The notes under the pieces: generated by a model
What the model was told of the DNA's origin: nothing
The model's database searches: none
The model's input: the letters and a program-made list of their open reading frames with translations, nothing else
Part shown: piece by piece, positions 1-8,730 of the stretch
Layout of the letters: every line of letters begins with the position of its first letter
How positions within the stretch are numbered: the stretch's first letter is position 1
Assembly: GCA_018712955.1 (NCBI GenBank)
Contig: DVGB01000055.1
Span: 1 to 59,471 of the forward strand
Direction of reading: 5' to 3'
Source of the DNA: Candidatus Aveggerthella stercoripullorum
GTDB taxonomy: Bacteria; Actinomycetota; Coriobacteriia; Coriobacteriales; Eggerthellaceae
DNA length: 59,471 nt
Program-made: the position numbers and the translations under genes

Positions 1-188
1 GCAAGCACAATGAACACAAGCGTCGCAAGCCACGGCTTCCACAGCCAGGCATCCGGCCAGAACGAAAGCCATTCAGGCCACGGGCTCAGCATGGCCACGA
101 TGAACAACGGCACGCCGCAAATGCGCACGACAGTCACGATGTTGGCGGGCGTCCAAAGCTTCGTTGCGTTCTCTTGGGATGCGGTCAC
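1..188 (-). CDS. pgsA: CDP-diacylglycerol-glycerol-3-phosphate 3-phosphatidyltransferase, N-terminal part (partial)
   Basis: Only the first 62 codons are inside the window; the gene runs off the left edge. The start is a GTG at 188-186 that overlaps the rimO stop codon (GTGA), so the two genes are translationally coupled. The visible peptide contains LWTPANIVTVVRICGVPLF, which is the usual N-terminal entry of the CDP-alcohol phosphatidyltransferase family, followed by hydrophobic membrane segments. The catalytic DGxxAR motif would lie outside the window. The enzyme makes phosphatidylglycerol phosphate in the membrane. The family call rests on this N-terminal pattern and on the rimO-pgsA order seen in many Gram-positive genomes. 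Confidence 0.8.
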   Translation of the reverse strand, partial: MTASQENATKLWTPANIVTVVRICGVPLFIVAMLSPWPEWLSFWPDAWLWKPWLATLVFIVL

Positions 189-1519
189 AGCAACTCGCCT
201 TCCATCTCGTACAAAAGCGTGTCCACAATGCGCACGCGGACGATATCGCCCGGCTGCCCACCATCAAGGTACACTACGCCGTCTACGTCGGGCGCTTGGC
301 AGCGTGCGCGCCCGTAGAGTTGGCCGTCCTCTTCCCTGCCGAGCACAAGCACGTCCATCTCCTGTCCGACACGCTGTGCGACGCGCGCTGTAGAGGACGC
401 ATCCGCCAGATCGCGCAGCGTTTGGGCGCGCTCTTGCTTGATGTCGTCGTCGATTTGGCCGTCCATACGGGCAGCGCGCGTACCGTCCTCCTGCGAATAC
501 GGGAACACGCCGACATAGTCCAAGTCTGCTTCTTCGACAAAGTCGCACAACGTTTCGAACTGCTCTTCGGTCTCCCCGGGGAACCCGGCAATCAGCGTCG
601 TCCTGACCAGGGCCCCGGGAACCATCTGGCGAATGCGCGCGACCAAGGCCTCGTATTCCTCCCGAGAACCACGGCGGTTCATAGCGCGCAGAATGTCAGC
701 GTCTGCGTGCTGAAGCGGTATGTCGAAGTATGAGGCGATATTCTCGTGGTCGGCTACGCACGACAGCAGCTCGTCGGTGACGCCTTCGGGTTGAATGTAC
801 ATGACGCGGAACCATGTGTGCGGGAACGCTTCAGCGGCATCGGCCAAAAGCGACGCGAGCGTCGACGGCTTTTCGAAGTCGTCACCCCAACGGCCGGTAT
901 CCTGCGCGATGAACACGATCTCGCGCGTTCCTGCAGAGACCTGGCGTGCCACTTCCGCCAAGATTTCCTCCCGCGCGAACGACCGATAGCGTCCGCGAAT
1001 AAAAGGTATGGTGCAATAGCTGCAAAAACGGTCGCACCCGTCCGAGATCTTCACATAAGCACTTGGCTGGCCGTCGACGTCGCGCACCGGTTCCGCGTCC
1101 GCAGCGAGCGCTGTATCATGCATGGCCCCTTCCGCATCCGGCAGGATTTTGCACAAGATGGCGGCAATGTCGTCCTCTTTGCTGCAAGGGACGAATTCGG
1201 ACGCTTCCGTAAGCTCTGCGGCCAGGTCATCGCCATAGCGCGCAGGCATGCAGCCAGCGACAACGAGCTTCGCGTCCCCGCGCTCGAAGTTCTCAAGGCC
1301 TGCGATTTCAAAGATTGCCTCAAGGCTCTCTTCAGTGGCAGCCTGGATAAAAGAGCACGTGTTCACGACCACTGCGTCCGCTTGCGCCGGGTCTTCCTCA
1401 AGACAGAAACCGGCAGCAAGGACGCGCCGTTTCATGTTCGCGCTGTCGACTTCGTTTTTCGCGCACCCGAGCGTCACGAAACAGACGCGCGGGCGCGCTT
1501 GCGCCGATTGGGCGGGCAT
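185..1519 (-). CDS. rimO: Ribosomal protein S12 methylthiotransferase RimO
   Basis: Radical-SAM enzyme of 444 residues that adds a methylthio group to the conserved aspartate of ribosomal protein S12. The N-terminal domain carries the three cysteines of the auxiliary Fe-S cluster in TLGCAKNEVDS, VNTCSF and AGCMP. The radical-SAM motif is CDRFCSYC (CX3CX2C), followed by IPFIRGRYRS, and a TRAM-like C-terminus ends at EMEGELL. I chose the ATG at 1519 because an AAAGGG ribosome-binding site lies 8-9 nt upstream; an in-frame GTG at 1528 would overlap that site. The S12-type motifs (TLGCAKN, IPFIRG) separate it from the MtaB paralogue at 19285-20595. It is followed by pgsA with a 4-nt overlap. Confidence 0.95.
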   Translation of the reverse strand: MPAQSAQARPRVCFVTLGCAKNEVDSANMKRRVLAAGFCLEEDPAQADAVVVNTCSFIQAATEESLEAIFEIAGLENFERGDAKLVVAGCMPARYGDDLAAELTEASEFVPCSKEDDIAAILCKILPDAEGAMHDTALAADAEPVRDVDGQPSAYVKISDGCDRFCSYCTIPFIRGRYRSFAREEILAEVARQVSAGTREIVFIAQDTGRWGDDFEKPSTLASLLADAAEAFPHTWFRVMYIQPEGVTDELLSCVADHENIASYFDIPLQHADADILRAMNRRGSREEYEALVARIRQMVPGALVRTTLIAGFPGETEEQFETLCDFVEEADLDYVGVFPYSQEDGTRAARMDGQIDDDIKQERAQTLRDLADASSTARVAQRVGQEMDVLVLGREEDGQLYGRARCQAPDVDGVVYLDGGQPGDIVRVRIVDTLLYEMEGELL

Positions 1520-1537
1520 GGACAACACCCTTTCTGC

Positions 1538-2035
1538 CTAGCGATAGTTCACGAACTGGAGCGGCTGGCCGTAGTCGTTGCCCTTCAGGAAGGCAATGAC
1601 CTCCTGAAGCGTGTCGATGGAAGCCGACGACACGCGCAGCTTGTCGCCTTCAATCTGGACCTTCGCCTTGAACTTCTGCGCCTTGATGTCCTTGTTGATC
1701 TTGCCCGCCGTATCGCGGTCGATGCCTTCGACGATCGTGGCCGTCTGGCGAACGTTGCCGCCGGAGGCGGCCTCTACCTTGCCCCACTGCAGAGCGCCCA
1801 GGTCGATACCGCGCTTGATGAGCTTCGAAGTGAGGATGTCAATGACCTGCTTAGCGACGAAATCGCTCGGTGCGGACACCGTCAGCGTGCGCTTGGTTTT
1901 ATCGAGCGCAATGTCGGAGTCCGTGTCCTTGAGGTCATAACGCTGCTTAAGCTCCTTTTTCGCCTGCATGTAAGCATTGTCGACTTCTTGCATGTCGACC
2001 GTCGAAACTACGTCGAAGCTGGATTCTTTCGCCAT
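1538..2035 (-). CDS. YajQ family nucleotide-binding protein
   Basis: A 165-residue YajQ/UPF0234 protein: it opens MAKESSFDVVSTVDMQEVDNA and contains KQRYDLKDT and IKRGIDLGALQWG, all typical of the family. Some members bind cyclic-di-GMP and others bind tRNA or GTP, so the ligand here is unknown. The start at 2035 is preceded by AAGAAAGGGG at a 9-nt spacing; an upstream in-frame ATG at 2059 overlaps that site and is rejected. It lies 18 nt upstream of rimO and about 115 nt downstream of the rodZ-like gene, so it is probably co-transcribed with rimO and pgsA. Confidence 0.9.
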   Translation of the reverse strand: MAKESSFDVVSTVDMQEVDNAYMQAKKELKQRYDLKDTDSDIALDKTKRTLTVSAPSDFVAKQVIDILTSKLIKRGIDLGALQWGKVEAASGGNVRQTATIVEGIDRDTAGKINKDIKAQKFKAKVQIEGDKLRVSSASIDTLQEVIAFLKGNDYGQPLQFVNYR

Positions 2036-2149
2036 GGGTGGCACCCCTTTCTTTTGCAAAACTTTCGCTTGTCACGGAATCGGCCGTCGCGTCAGCGGCG
2101 GCCGATAGGATCGATATGCGGTTATACGGTGCTTGCGCGCACCGCGACG

Positions 2150-3286
2150 CTACTCCCCTTCGTCAGTGTAGCTATCGTCAGAAGAGGCATCGTCCGCAGA
2201 CGCATCGTCAGAGGAGCTCGAGCTGGAGCTCGACGAACCCTCCGTCGAGGAAGACCCGTCAGAAGATGACGTGGACTGGGCGGCGTTCGGATGATCAGCG
2301 TTCCATTGTGCGAGCACGTCGGCAAAGTCGATGGTCACGGTCATGACGCCGTTGCCGTCGTCGTCGGTAAGCGGCACCTCTTTGCCGTCCTGCGTGATAG
2401 TGACTTCGCCTTCGGACGCGACGATGTTGAATTCGATGGTGCCGGTCACGTCGAAGCGCTCCGTCTGCGGTCCGGTGACGTCGTCGGCGACCTCGGTGGC
2501 GCCGTCCACGTAGACTTCCAGGTACACCTCTGCGCCGTCGGCCACGGTGTACTCGACGACCGTGCTTGTGGGAGCCGTCTCCTGGGCAGCCTGCTGCTGG
2601 GAGGACGAAGAGCTTTCGGTCGAAGCGGAGGACGAACCCTGCTCGTCGATGCCGGTCACCGGCATGACCTGCTGCTCCGTCGGCGTCGAAGGCTGTTTCG
2701 GCCCGAAGAGCAAGATGCAGACGATGATGACAAGCACCAAGATCACAACGCCCGCAATGATGAACGGAAGTTTGGAAGCGGGCTTGACCTGGGGAGAGCG
2801 CGGACCCGAATAGAAGTTCGTGTACTGAATGTCCTCCACCGCACTACGGGAGGAGCGGCGCGACCTGCCCTGTTCGCGGCTCATACGCTGCATACGGGAC
2901 GTCTCTTCCGTGCGGTAGCCGTCCGAAAACCGGCGACGGCCCGAGCCGTTGTTGCGCAGCTCGCCCTGCACTGCCCCGCGGCGCGAACCCATATCGAATC
3001 CGTGGCTGCGCGAGGTCTGGCGCGCATTGCCGACCTGGTATGCGTACACTTCGTCCAGGTACATGCGCGTGATCTCTGTCGCGTTCAGGCCAAGGAAATG
3101 TGCATAGGCGTTCACCATATTGCGCGTGTAACCGCGCGGAGGCATGCGCGTGAAGTCGGCATCCTCGATAGCTTCCAGGATGTCCGGGCGAATGCGCAGG
3201 CGCCGTGCGACCATGGTCAGATCGAGACGCTTGCTTTCGCGCGCCTCCCGTAAGATCGAGCCGAAGCTCATCTGATGCGATGCCAC
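2150..3286 (-). CDS. RodZ-like helix-turn-helix membrane protein
   Basis: A 378-residue bitopic membrane protein. Residues 7-80 form a Cro/C1-type HTH in the RodZ arrangement (FGSILREARESKRLDL, then RIRPDILEAIEDADF and a PPRGYTRNMVNAYA segment). Residues 81-170 are a basic Arg/Ser-rich linker, 173-194 a single transmembrane helix, and about 230-330 a DUF4115-like extracellular beta domain. A low-complexity acidic Ser/Asp tail ends the protein. RodZ proteins couple the cytoskeleton or divisome to wall synthesis. The GTG start at 3286 has GGAGG 8 nt upstream and begins 3 nt after the ftsK stop, so the two genes are coupled. The Ser-rich tail is coded by near-repetitive codons and may be slippage-prone. 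Confidence 0.88.
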   Translation of the reverse strand: MASHQMSFGSILREARESKRLDLTMVARRLRIRPDILEAIEDADFTRMPPRGYTRNMVNAYAHFLGLNATEITRMYLDEVYAYQVGNARQTSRSHGFDMGSRRGAVQGELRNNGSGRRRFSDGYRTEETSRMQRMSREQGRSRRSSRSAVEDIQYTNFYSGPRSPQVKPASKLPFIIAGVVILVLVIIVCILLFGPKQPSTPTEQQVMPVTGIDEQGSSSASTESSSSSQQQAAQETAPTSTVVEYTVADGAEVYLEVYVDGATEVADDVTGPQTERFDVTGTIEFNIVASEGEVTITQDGKEVPLTDDDGNGVMTVTIDFADVLAQWNADHPNAAQSTSSSDGSSSTEGSSSSSSSSSDDASADDASSDDSYTDEGE

Positions 3287-3289
3287 GTT

Positions 3290-5890
3290 CTATACCTCCG
3301 AGTCGTTGCCGTCATGGGCTTCGAACGCCTTGAGTGTCTCAAGCTCCATGACGTCCACCAAAACCTCGCGCGGCTTGCTGCCGTTGGGCGGTCCCACGAC
3401 GCCCTTCTCTTCGAGCATGTCCATTATACGCCCCGCGCGCGAGTATCCGACCTTGAGTCGGCGTTGGATGTTCGAGGTTGAGCCTAGTCCGCTCGAGACC
3501 ACGATATCGGCCGCTTCCCACAGCAGGGGATCGTCCGCGCTGACCGATCCGCCGGAACCGTCAGGCGCGGAGGCCCCGAGCGTGATGAGGTTCGTGCTGA
3601 GAATCTCCTGATGGTATTCAGGCTCGCCCTGAGCTTTGAGCGCTTCGACGACTTCGTTGATCTCATCCTCCGAGACGAAACAGCCCTGAATACGCTGGGG
3701 CTTCGCATACTCCGGCTTGGAGAAGAGCAAATCGCCCAAGCCGATAAGGTTCTCAGCGCCGGGCGTGTCGAGGATGACGCGCGAGTCGATGCCCGATGCA
3801 ACGTTGAACGCGATACGGTTCGTGATGTTCGCCTTGATGAGGCCCGTCACGACGTTGGTGGACGGGCGCTGGGTGGCGACGATCAAGTGGATGCCTGCCG
3901 CACGTGCAAGCTGTGCAATGCGACTGATCGAGAACTCGACCTCTTTGCCGACGTTCATCATAAGGTCGGCAAGCTCGTCGATGATGATGACGATGTACGG
4001 GAGCTCTTCGGAAAGGTTTTCGGGCAGAACCGGCGGCTCAGGCTCTTCCCCTTCGGCGGCATCCGCCTGTGCGGCCGCAGCCTGCGCTTCCGCCTCAGCA
4101 CGGGCTGCCTGGACTTTCGCGTTGTACTGGCTGATGTTGCGGGCGCCCACCTTCGAAAAGACTTTCAGGCGGCGTTCCATCTCCGCCACGCCCCAGGACA
4201 GCGCGCTTGCGGCCTCCTTCGCTTCCGTGACGACGGGAACGTAGAGATGCGGGATGCCGTTGTAAGGCGTGAACTCGACGCGCTTGGGGTCGACCATGAT
4301 AAAGCGCACCTCGGAAGGCGTGGCGCGCATGAGAATGGACATGATCATGGCGTTAATGGAGACGGACTTGCCGGAACCGGTCGTACCGCCGATGAGCAGG
4401 TGGGGCATCTTCGCCAGGTCCGACACAATCAGCCGTCCTTCGACGTCCTTGCCGATAGCGATCTCGAGCGGACCGCCCTTTGCGCCCGGCAGTACGTCGC
4501 CCAACAGGACGTTCTGACGAACGCGGTTCGGGACCTCGATGCCCACGTAGTTCGTGCCAGGAATGGGCGCGAAAATGCGCACGCCCGGCGCTGCGAGCGC
4601 AAGCGCGATATCGTCTTCGAGCGCTGTCACGCGGCTCACGCGCACGCCGGCGGGCAGGTCGACCTTGAACAACGTAACCGTCGGACCGGCAACCCAACCG
4701 ACCACTTCGGCATTGATATGGAAGTCGGCGAGCGTTTCCTGCAACAGGGCGCCCGTTTCCGCAAGCGACGCCTCGCTTTCGCGGTCCTCCTCGGAATCCT
4801 TCGAGGTATGCAGAATCGACATCGAAGGAAGTTCGAAGCCTTCGGAAGGATGCGGCATCGCAGTCGGCGCCGGCTCACGGCGCGAAGGCAACGGTGCCGA
4901 AGAGGTAGCCTCTTCACGGTGCTTGTGCCCCAGACGGCGCGTCATGGCTTTCGGCTCCTCGGCATCAGGCTCGTCAAAGCTTTCAGGCGCGGAAGTCGCC
5001 AGAACGCGCGTACGCGCAGTCGAATGGTCGATGGCGCGCGTCGGCTGCGCAGCCAAAGCTTCCTGGTCGTCGTCTTCGAAACCGTCGTCGAGCGCACGGG
5101 TTTCGAATTCTGAAAGATCCGCTTCCCTGCGGACAGGCTGACGCTGCGCACGCTGATGGCGATGTGAGCCCGGACTATGCAAAGACATGCGCCCGTAAGC
5201 AGGAGCATCGTAGGCGGTCATGTCGTCATAGCCGTCATCGCCAGGAGCGAACAGGCTCCGCGCGCGTTCGATGACGCCCGACAGAGAAAACCCGATGACA
5301 ACAAGTCCCGCCACCAGCACACCGACCATGATAACGGTGGACACGACCTGGCCGAACAAGGTCAAGCCGACCCAGGCGATGCCCGCGCCCACATAACCGC
5401 CACGGTCTTGGACAACAAAGTCGTTAAAAACCATGTTCGCGTTTTCGGCCGCTTCGGGCGACGTGAGCGCCATGAGCACGAGCACTGCCAGATAGACAAG
5501 CCCCAGCCCGATGGCAATACGCGCAGAGGCGTTCGGTTTTTCAAAGCGATAGAGGAAGGCGGCCCCTACGATCAGGAGCACGAACGGCAGAATATAGCAG
5601 CCAATGCCAAGCGCGCGGTGAAGGCCGCTCGAGAGCAGGTGCGTGATCACGGCGTCCGACGGAAGCACCACGACGACGAACAGCGCGATGGCCACGACGG
5701 CTATGACGACGCCGACGATGTCGCGCCGCGCGCGGTCGTCAAGCAGATGCGGACGCGGTGCGCGCTCTTCTGCGCGCGCCGCGCGCGAGGAAGCCGCCGT
5801 TCGCTTTTGCGGCTGGCGCGGCGTGCCCGCTTTCTGGTGCTTTGCCGCGCCTTTTTGACTTTTCGTGCTTGAACTCGAGCTTCGAGCCAC
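3290..5890 (-). CDS. ftsK: DNA translocase FtsK/SpoIIIE
   Basis: An 866-residue chromosome-segregation motor. Four transmembrane helices occupy roughly residues 55-220 (for example the IVGVVIAVVAIALFVVVV segment). They are followed by a low-complexity charged linker and then the RecA-like motor, with Walker A GGTTGSGKSVSIN and Walker B YIVIIIDELADLMM. The C-terminal 65 residues are the winged-helix gamma domain that reads polar DNA sequences (SGLGSTSNIQRRLKVGYSRAGRIMDMLEE). GTG start at 5890 with AAAGGAG 8 nt upstream. It sits 54 nt downstream of rnj and 3 nt upstream of the rodZ-like gene. The length is normal for the family. Confidence 0.97.
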   Translation of the reverse strand: MARSSSSSTKSQKGAAKHQKAGTPRQPQKRTAASSRAARAEERAPRPHLLDDRARRDIVGVVIAVVAIALFVVVVLPSDAVITHLLSSGLHRALGIGCYILPFVLLIVGAAFLYRFEKPNASARIAIGLGLVYLAVLVLMALTSPEAAENANMVFNDFVVQDRGGYVGAGIAWVGLTLFGQVVSTVIMVGVLVAGLVVIGFSLSGVIERARSLFAPGDDGYDDMTAYDAPAYGRMSLHSPGSHRHQRAQRQPVRREADLSEFETRALDDGFEDDDQEALAAQPTRAIDHSTARTRVLATSAPESFDEPDAEEPKAMTRRLGHKHREEATSSAPLPSRREPAPTAMPHPSEGFELPSMSILHTSKDSEEDRESEASLAETGALLQETLADFHINAEVVGWVAGPTVTLFKVDLPAGVRVSRVTALEDDIALALAAPGVRIFAPIPGTNYVGIEVPNRVRQNVLLGDVLPGAKGGPLEIAIGKDVEGRLIVSDLAKMPHLLIGGTTGSGKSVSINAMIMSILMRATPSEVRFIMVDPKRVEFTPYNGIPHLYVPVVTEAKEAASALSWGVAEMERRLKVFSKVGARNISQYNAKVQAARAEAEAQAAAAQADAAEGEEPEPPVLPENLSEELPYIVIIIDELADLMMNVGKEVEFSISRIAQLARAAGIHLIVATQRPSTNVVTGLIKANITNRIAFNVASGIDSRVILDTPGAENLIGLGDLLFSKPEYAKPQRIQGCFVSEDEINEVVEALKAQGEPEYHQEILSTNLITLGASAPDGSGGSVSADDPLLWEAADIVVSSGLGSTSNIQRRLKVGYSRAGRIMDMLEEKGVVGPPNGSKPREVLVDVMELETLKAFEAHDGNDSEV

Positions 5891-5944
5891 GTTGCGTACT
5901 CCTTTTATGCTGCGCTTACCTCGTGTTCCCGACCGGATGCAAGC

Positions 5945-7816
5945 TTACGCTTTCGGCGCCTCCATGACGGTGGCGATAACCATGGGCTTTTGCTTGGTGC
6001 GCTCCCAAAGCGCCGTCTGGAGAGACTGACGGCATGCGCGCTCCCAGTCTTTGACGGTGCCGCCCTTCGAAAGCGCCCCGCCAAGCGCGCGCGTGACTGC
6101 GAAGGAGAAGTCCTCGACGATCTCAGGGTCATCGCCGCCCGTGATACCGTGCGTCTCCACGCGCACAGATCCCACGACCTGCTTGCGTTTGGCGTCGACC
6201 AGCGCGGTCGCGCAGGCAATGCCCTGCGAGCCAAGCGTCGTACGCTCATCGAGCACATCCTGCGAAGTGTCGCCCACGGACAGGCCGTCCACGTAGACGA
6301 TGCCGCTCTGCACGTAGTCGCCGCGGCGTACGCCCTTCGTGCTGAGTTCGAGCCCCTCGCCGTTTTCGCAAATGAAGACGTTTTCCTTCGGAATGCCGAC
6401 GTCCTGGGCAAGCTTCGCATGGGCGCGCAGGTGCGTGGCCTCGCCATGGACCGGCATGAAGTTCTTCGGCTGGACGATGGACAGGACCAGCTTGAGCTCT
6501 TCTGCGCCGGCATGGCCGGACACGTGCACGCGCGCACGGCTTTTGTCGTAGACGTCCGCGCCGATCTTCGCGAGCGAATTGATGACGCGCGTGACCGCCT
6601 TCTCGTTGCCCGGGACCGGCGTGGCGGAAATGATGACCGTGTCGCCCTCTTCGATGTCGATGGTCTTATGGTCGCCGTTGGCAATGCGCGCGAGCGCCGA
6701 AAGCGGCTCGCCCTGAGAGCCGGTGCACATAATGACGACTTCGTCGGCCGGAATGCCCTTCAGGTCGTACGCGTCGATGAGATTGTCATCAGAAATATGC
6801 AGGTAGCCCAGACGTCGCGCAATGTCGGTGTTCTGAATCATCGAGCGGCCGGTCACGACGACTTTGCGCCCGTTGGCAATGGCTGCATCGCAAATCTGCT
6901 GCATACGGTGGATATGGCTGGCGAACGAAGCGATGATCACACGGCCGGTCGCTTGCTTGATGATGTTCGCAAGCACCTTGCCCACTTCCGCCTCGGAAAG
7001 CGTGAAGTTCGGGTTCGTGGCGTTCGTCGAGTCGGACATCATCAGGTCGACGCCCGTCTTCGAGAAGCGCGCAAGCGCGCCGAAGTCCGTGTGGACCCCG
7101 TCGATAGGACTCTGGTCAAGCTTGAAGTCTCCCGTGTGCAGAACATTGCCCGCTGGGCTCTGGAAAAACACACCTACCGCACCAGGAATGGAATGGTTCA
7201 CCGCGAAGAATTCGGCGGTAATGCAGCCGAGCTGGATTTGATCCCCCGGCTTAATCTCGACGAGCTTCGCGTTCTTCACGCGATGCTCCGCAAGCTTGCC
7301 CTCGATGAGGCCCAGCGTGAGCTTCGTGGCGTAGATGGGCACCTTGCGGTCGAGGTCCTTCAGCAGGTACGGCAGGGTGCCGGTGTGGTCCTCATGGCCG
7401 TGCGTGATGACAATGCCGCGCAGCTTGTCCGCGTTCTCGAGCACGTAGGTGTAGTCCGGCAGGATGAGGTCGATGCCGGGATGGTCGTCGTCAGGGAACA
7501 TGAGGCCGGCGTCGTCGATGATCATGTCGCCTTTGCACTCGAAGACCGTCATGTTCTTGCCGATGGCGTCCAGGCCGCCCAGCGGGATGACCTTGAGACG
7601 CGCCTTCGGGTCCTTGCCTGCGGTCGAGGCGTGCTGGGAAGCCGGGCGCTGGCGCTGCTGGCCTTTCTCCTGCGCCGCGCCGTCGCGCGTCAGCTGCGGG
7701 CGCTTGCGCTCGAGCTGGACGTGCTTGTACGAGCGCGTCGTGTTCTTGCGTTCCCGTTTGGGCTTCGGCGCTTTCTCGGGCTGCTTCTGCCGTTCGGTCT
7801 GGTTCTGCTCTGACAT
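5945..7816 (-). CDS. rnj: Ribonuclease J
   Basis: A 623-residue metallo-beta-lactamase/beta-CASP ribonuclease with endonuclease and 5'-3' exonuclease activity in mRNA decay and rRNA maturation. The N-terminal ~70 residues are a basic, disordered extension (Lys/Arg/Gln-rich) common in actinobacterial RNase J. The catalytic core begins at LKVIPLGGLDAIGKNM, with the metal motif THGHEDHTG and the later motifs HTGDFKLDQ, MCTGSQGEP and VHVSGHA. The ATG at 7816 is preceded by AAGGAG. The dapA-rnj-ftsK order is conserved in actinobacteria, but here a plus-strand peptide gene separates dapA from rnj. Confidence 0.97.
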   Translation of the reverse strand: MSEQNQTERQKQPEKAPKPKRERKNTTRSYKHVQLERKRPQLTRDGAAQEKGQQRQRPASQHASTAGKDPKARLKVIPLGGLDAIGKNMTVFECKGDMIIDDAGLMFPDDDHPGIDLILPDYTYVLENADKLRGIVITHGHEDHTGTLPYLLKDLDRKVPIYATKLTLGLIEGKLAEHRVKNAKLVEIKPGDQIQLGCITAEFFAVNHSIPGAVGVFFQSPAGNVLHTGDFKLDQSPIDGVHTDFGALARFSKTGVDLMMSDSTNATNPNFTLSEAEVGKVLANIIKQATGRVIIASFASHIHRMQQICDAAIANGRKVVVTGRSMIQNTDIARRLGYLHISDDNLIDAYDLKGIPADEVVIMCTGSQGEPLSALARIANGDHKTIDIEEGDTVIISATPVPGNEKAVTRVINSLAKIGADVYDKSRARVHVSGHAGAEELKLVLSIVQPKNFMPVHGEATHLRAHAKLAQDVGIPKENVFICENGEGLELSTKGVRRGDYVQSGIVYVDGLSVGDTSQDVLDERTTLGSQGIACATALVDAKRKQVVGSVRVETHGITGGDDPEIVEDFSFAVTRALGGALSKGGTVKDWERACRQSLQTALWERTKQKPMVIATVMEAPKA

Positions 7817-8002
7817 GCATCTCCTTTTCGTCCGCGAGGAGCCGCCGCGGCAGGCGCCGCGTGGGGTCTCCCCTGTTCGTCATGCGTATGTGCTGCGCCG
7901 TTCCCGGCGCCTCCGTCCTGATGGAGCGAGCAGGCGAAGCGCCCTGCGCGCTCGCCCGCTTCCGCAACGCCGCGCGTCGCCGCGGCCTGCTTCGGTGCAT
8001 TC

Positions 8003-8019
8003 GTGCAATTATAGTGCAC
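8003..8019 (-). promoter_or_regulatory. rnj promoter -10 box inside a GTGCA-N7-TGCAC palindrome
   Basis: On the minus strand a perfect TATAAT (8013-8008) sits exactly in the centre of the inverted repeat GTGCA-N7-TGCAC (8003-8019). A repressor bound here would block the promoter. No good -35 hexamer is visible at 17 bp. The palindrome is seen directly; its role as an operator is inferred. Confidence 0.5.
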
Positions 8020-8162
8020 CCTGTCTGCAAAACCGGCGCGATGACAAAACGCACAAGGCCAGCGCGGGATGCGGGCAGCCGTGCCCCCCTACGGAAGCGC
8101 GAACGCATTCACTCCTGCGTTTGTCGCTTTCGTTCCGTGAAGAGGTTGCCGTGAGCAGACGT

Positions 8163-8171
8163 TGCTACAAT
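8163..8171 (+). promoter_or_regulatory. Extended -10 promoter of the zinc-ribbon peptide gene
   Basis: TGCTACAAT fits the extended -10 form TGn-TAnnnT. It lies 32 nt upstream of the ATG at 8204, leaving a short leader of about 25 nt with GAGGAGG as ribosome-binding site. The -35 region is weak. Confidence 0.5.
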
Positions 8172-8203
8172 GAAGCCGTCATTTCCAAACGAGGAGGTTT
8201 CCT

Positions 8204-8473
8204 ATGAGCGAGCAAAATCACGATACGCGCGAACTGGACGAAGAGGAGCTGCAGGAGGCGAACGGCGGCTTCGCAATCTACCAGCCCGAGAACTGTCAGA
8301 ACGGCTGCCCGTGGGTCTACTATAAATGCTCGTCCTGCGGATTCGAACAGTTTCAAAACATCAGTCGCGAAGGGAATAAATGCCCTAAATGCGGATCGAA
8401 AATGGTGGCGAAAGAGGTATACGGCACCCGACCGGAAGGCGGCGGCTGGGCGCCGACCAACATCATTTATTAG
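8204..8473 (+). CDS. Double-glycine-leader peptide with zinc-ribbon-like core (putative secreted or modified peptide)
   Basis: An 89-residue protein I cannot assign to a named family. Residues 9-22 (RELDEEELQEANGG) match the bacteriocin-type double-glycine leader, which C39 peptidase-transporters or related proteases cleave after GG. The remaining 67 residues contain six cysteines (C31, C35, C42, C45, C60, C63); CSSC and CPKC form a CX2C-X14-CX2C zinc-ribbon or rubredoxin-like knuckle, and the tail is Gly/Trp/Tyr-rich. It has a strong GAGGAGG site 6 nt before the ATG, its own promoter and its own terminator, so it is a single-gene unit. It points against its neighbours, inserted between dapA and rnj. 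Alternatives are a bacteriocin/RiPP precursor or a small metal-binding regulator whose GG is coincidental. No modification or export gene is adjacent. Confidence 0.75.
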   Translation: MSEQNHDTRELDEEELQEANGGFAIYQPENCQNGCPWVYYKCSSCGFEQFQNISREGNKCPKCGSKMVAKEVYGTRPEGGGWAPTNIIY

Positions 8474-8518
8474 AAACATCCCGCGGCGAGCCGTCCCGTA
8501 CCCATTGAGGCGACGTTT

Positions 8519-8562
8519 CGGACCCTTCCCGTTTGCTCTGGCGAGCAGGCTGGAAGGGTCCG
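8519..8562 (+). terminator. Terminator of the zinc-ribbon peptide gene
   Basis: An 11-bp perfect stem (CGGACCCTTCC / GGAAGGGTCCG) encloses a nested TGCT/AGCA hairpin and is followed by a T-rich tail (TTCGATTTCTT). It lies 46 nt after the peptide stop codon. Confidence 0.7.
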
Positions 8563-8663
8563 TTCGATTTCTTGGCATCGCACGACCGACCGTATGGTTT
8601 CGTTCAAAGATAAAGCGCGTCGCGCACGAGCGCGGCGGCCGCCTGCGCACGGCCGCAGAGAAG

Positions 8664-8702
8664 ACGACGCCTCCTGCCGTTCGTTGCGACAGGAGGCGTC
8701 GT
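8664..8702 (-). terminator. Terminator downstream of dapA
   Basis: A 13-bp perfect stem (ACGACGCCTCCTG and its complement, 8664-8676/8690-8702) with a 13-nt loop. It lies 28 nt after the dapA stop on the minus strand and is followed on that strand by CTTCTCT. Confidence 0.7.
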
Positions 8703-8730
8703 TCGCTTCAGATAGAGGCGGACGCATGTT

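Larger units (their letters stand above)
7817..8203. other. Divergent intergenic region between rnj and the small-peptide gene
   Basis: 387 bp without a gene. It holds the rnj promoter/leader on the minus strand (-10 at 8013-8008 inside a palindrome) and an extended -10 promoter at 8163-8171 driving the plus-strand peptide gene. The rnj transcript would carry a leader of about 185 nt, long enough for RNA-based control, but I recognise no known riboswitch in it. Confidence 0.6.

Noticed and set aside
8204-8473. Shared MSEQN start of the peptide and RNase J as evidence of duplication
   Set aside because: The five-residue match is not extended, and the genes are divergent with unrelated sequences beyond it.
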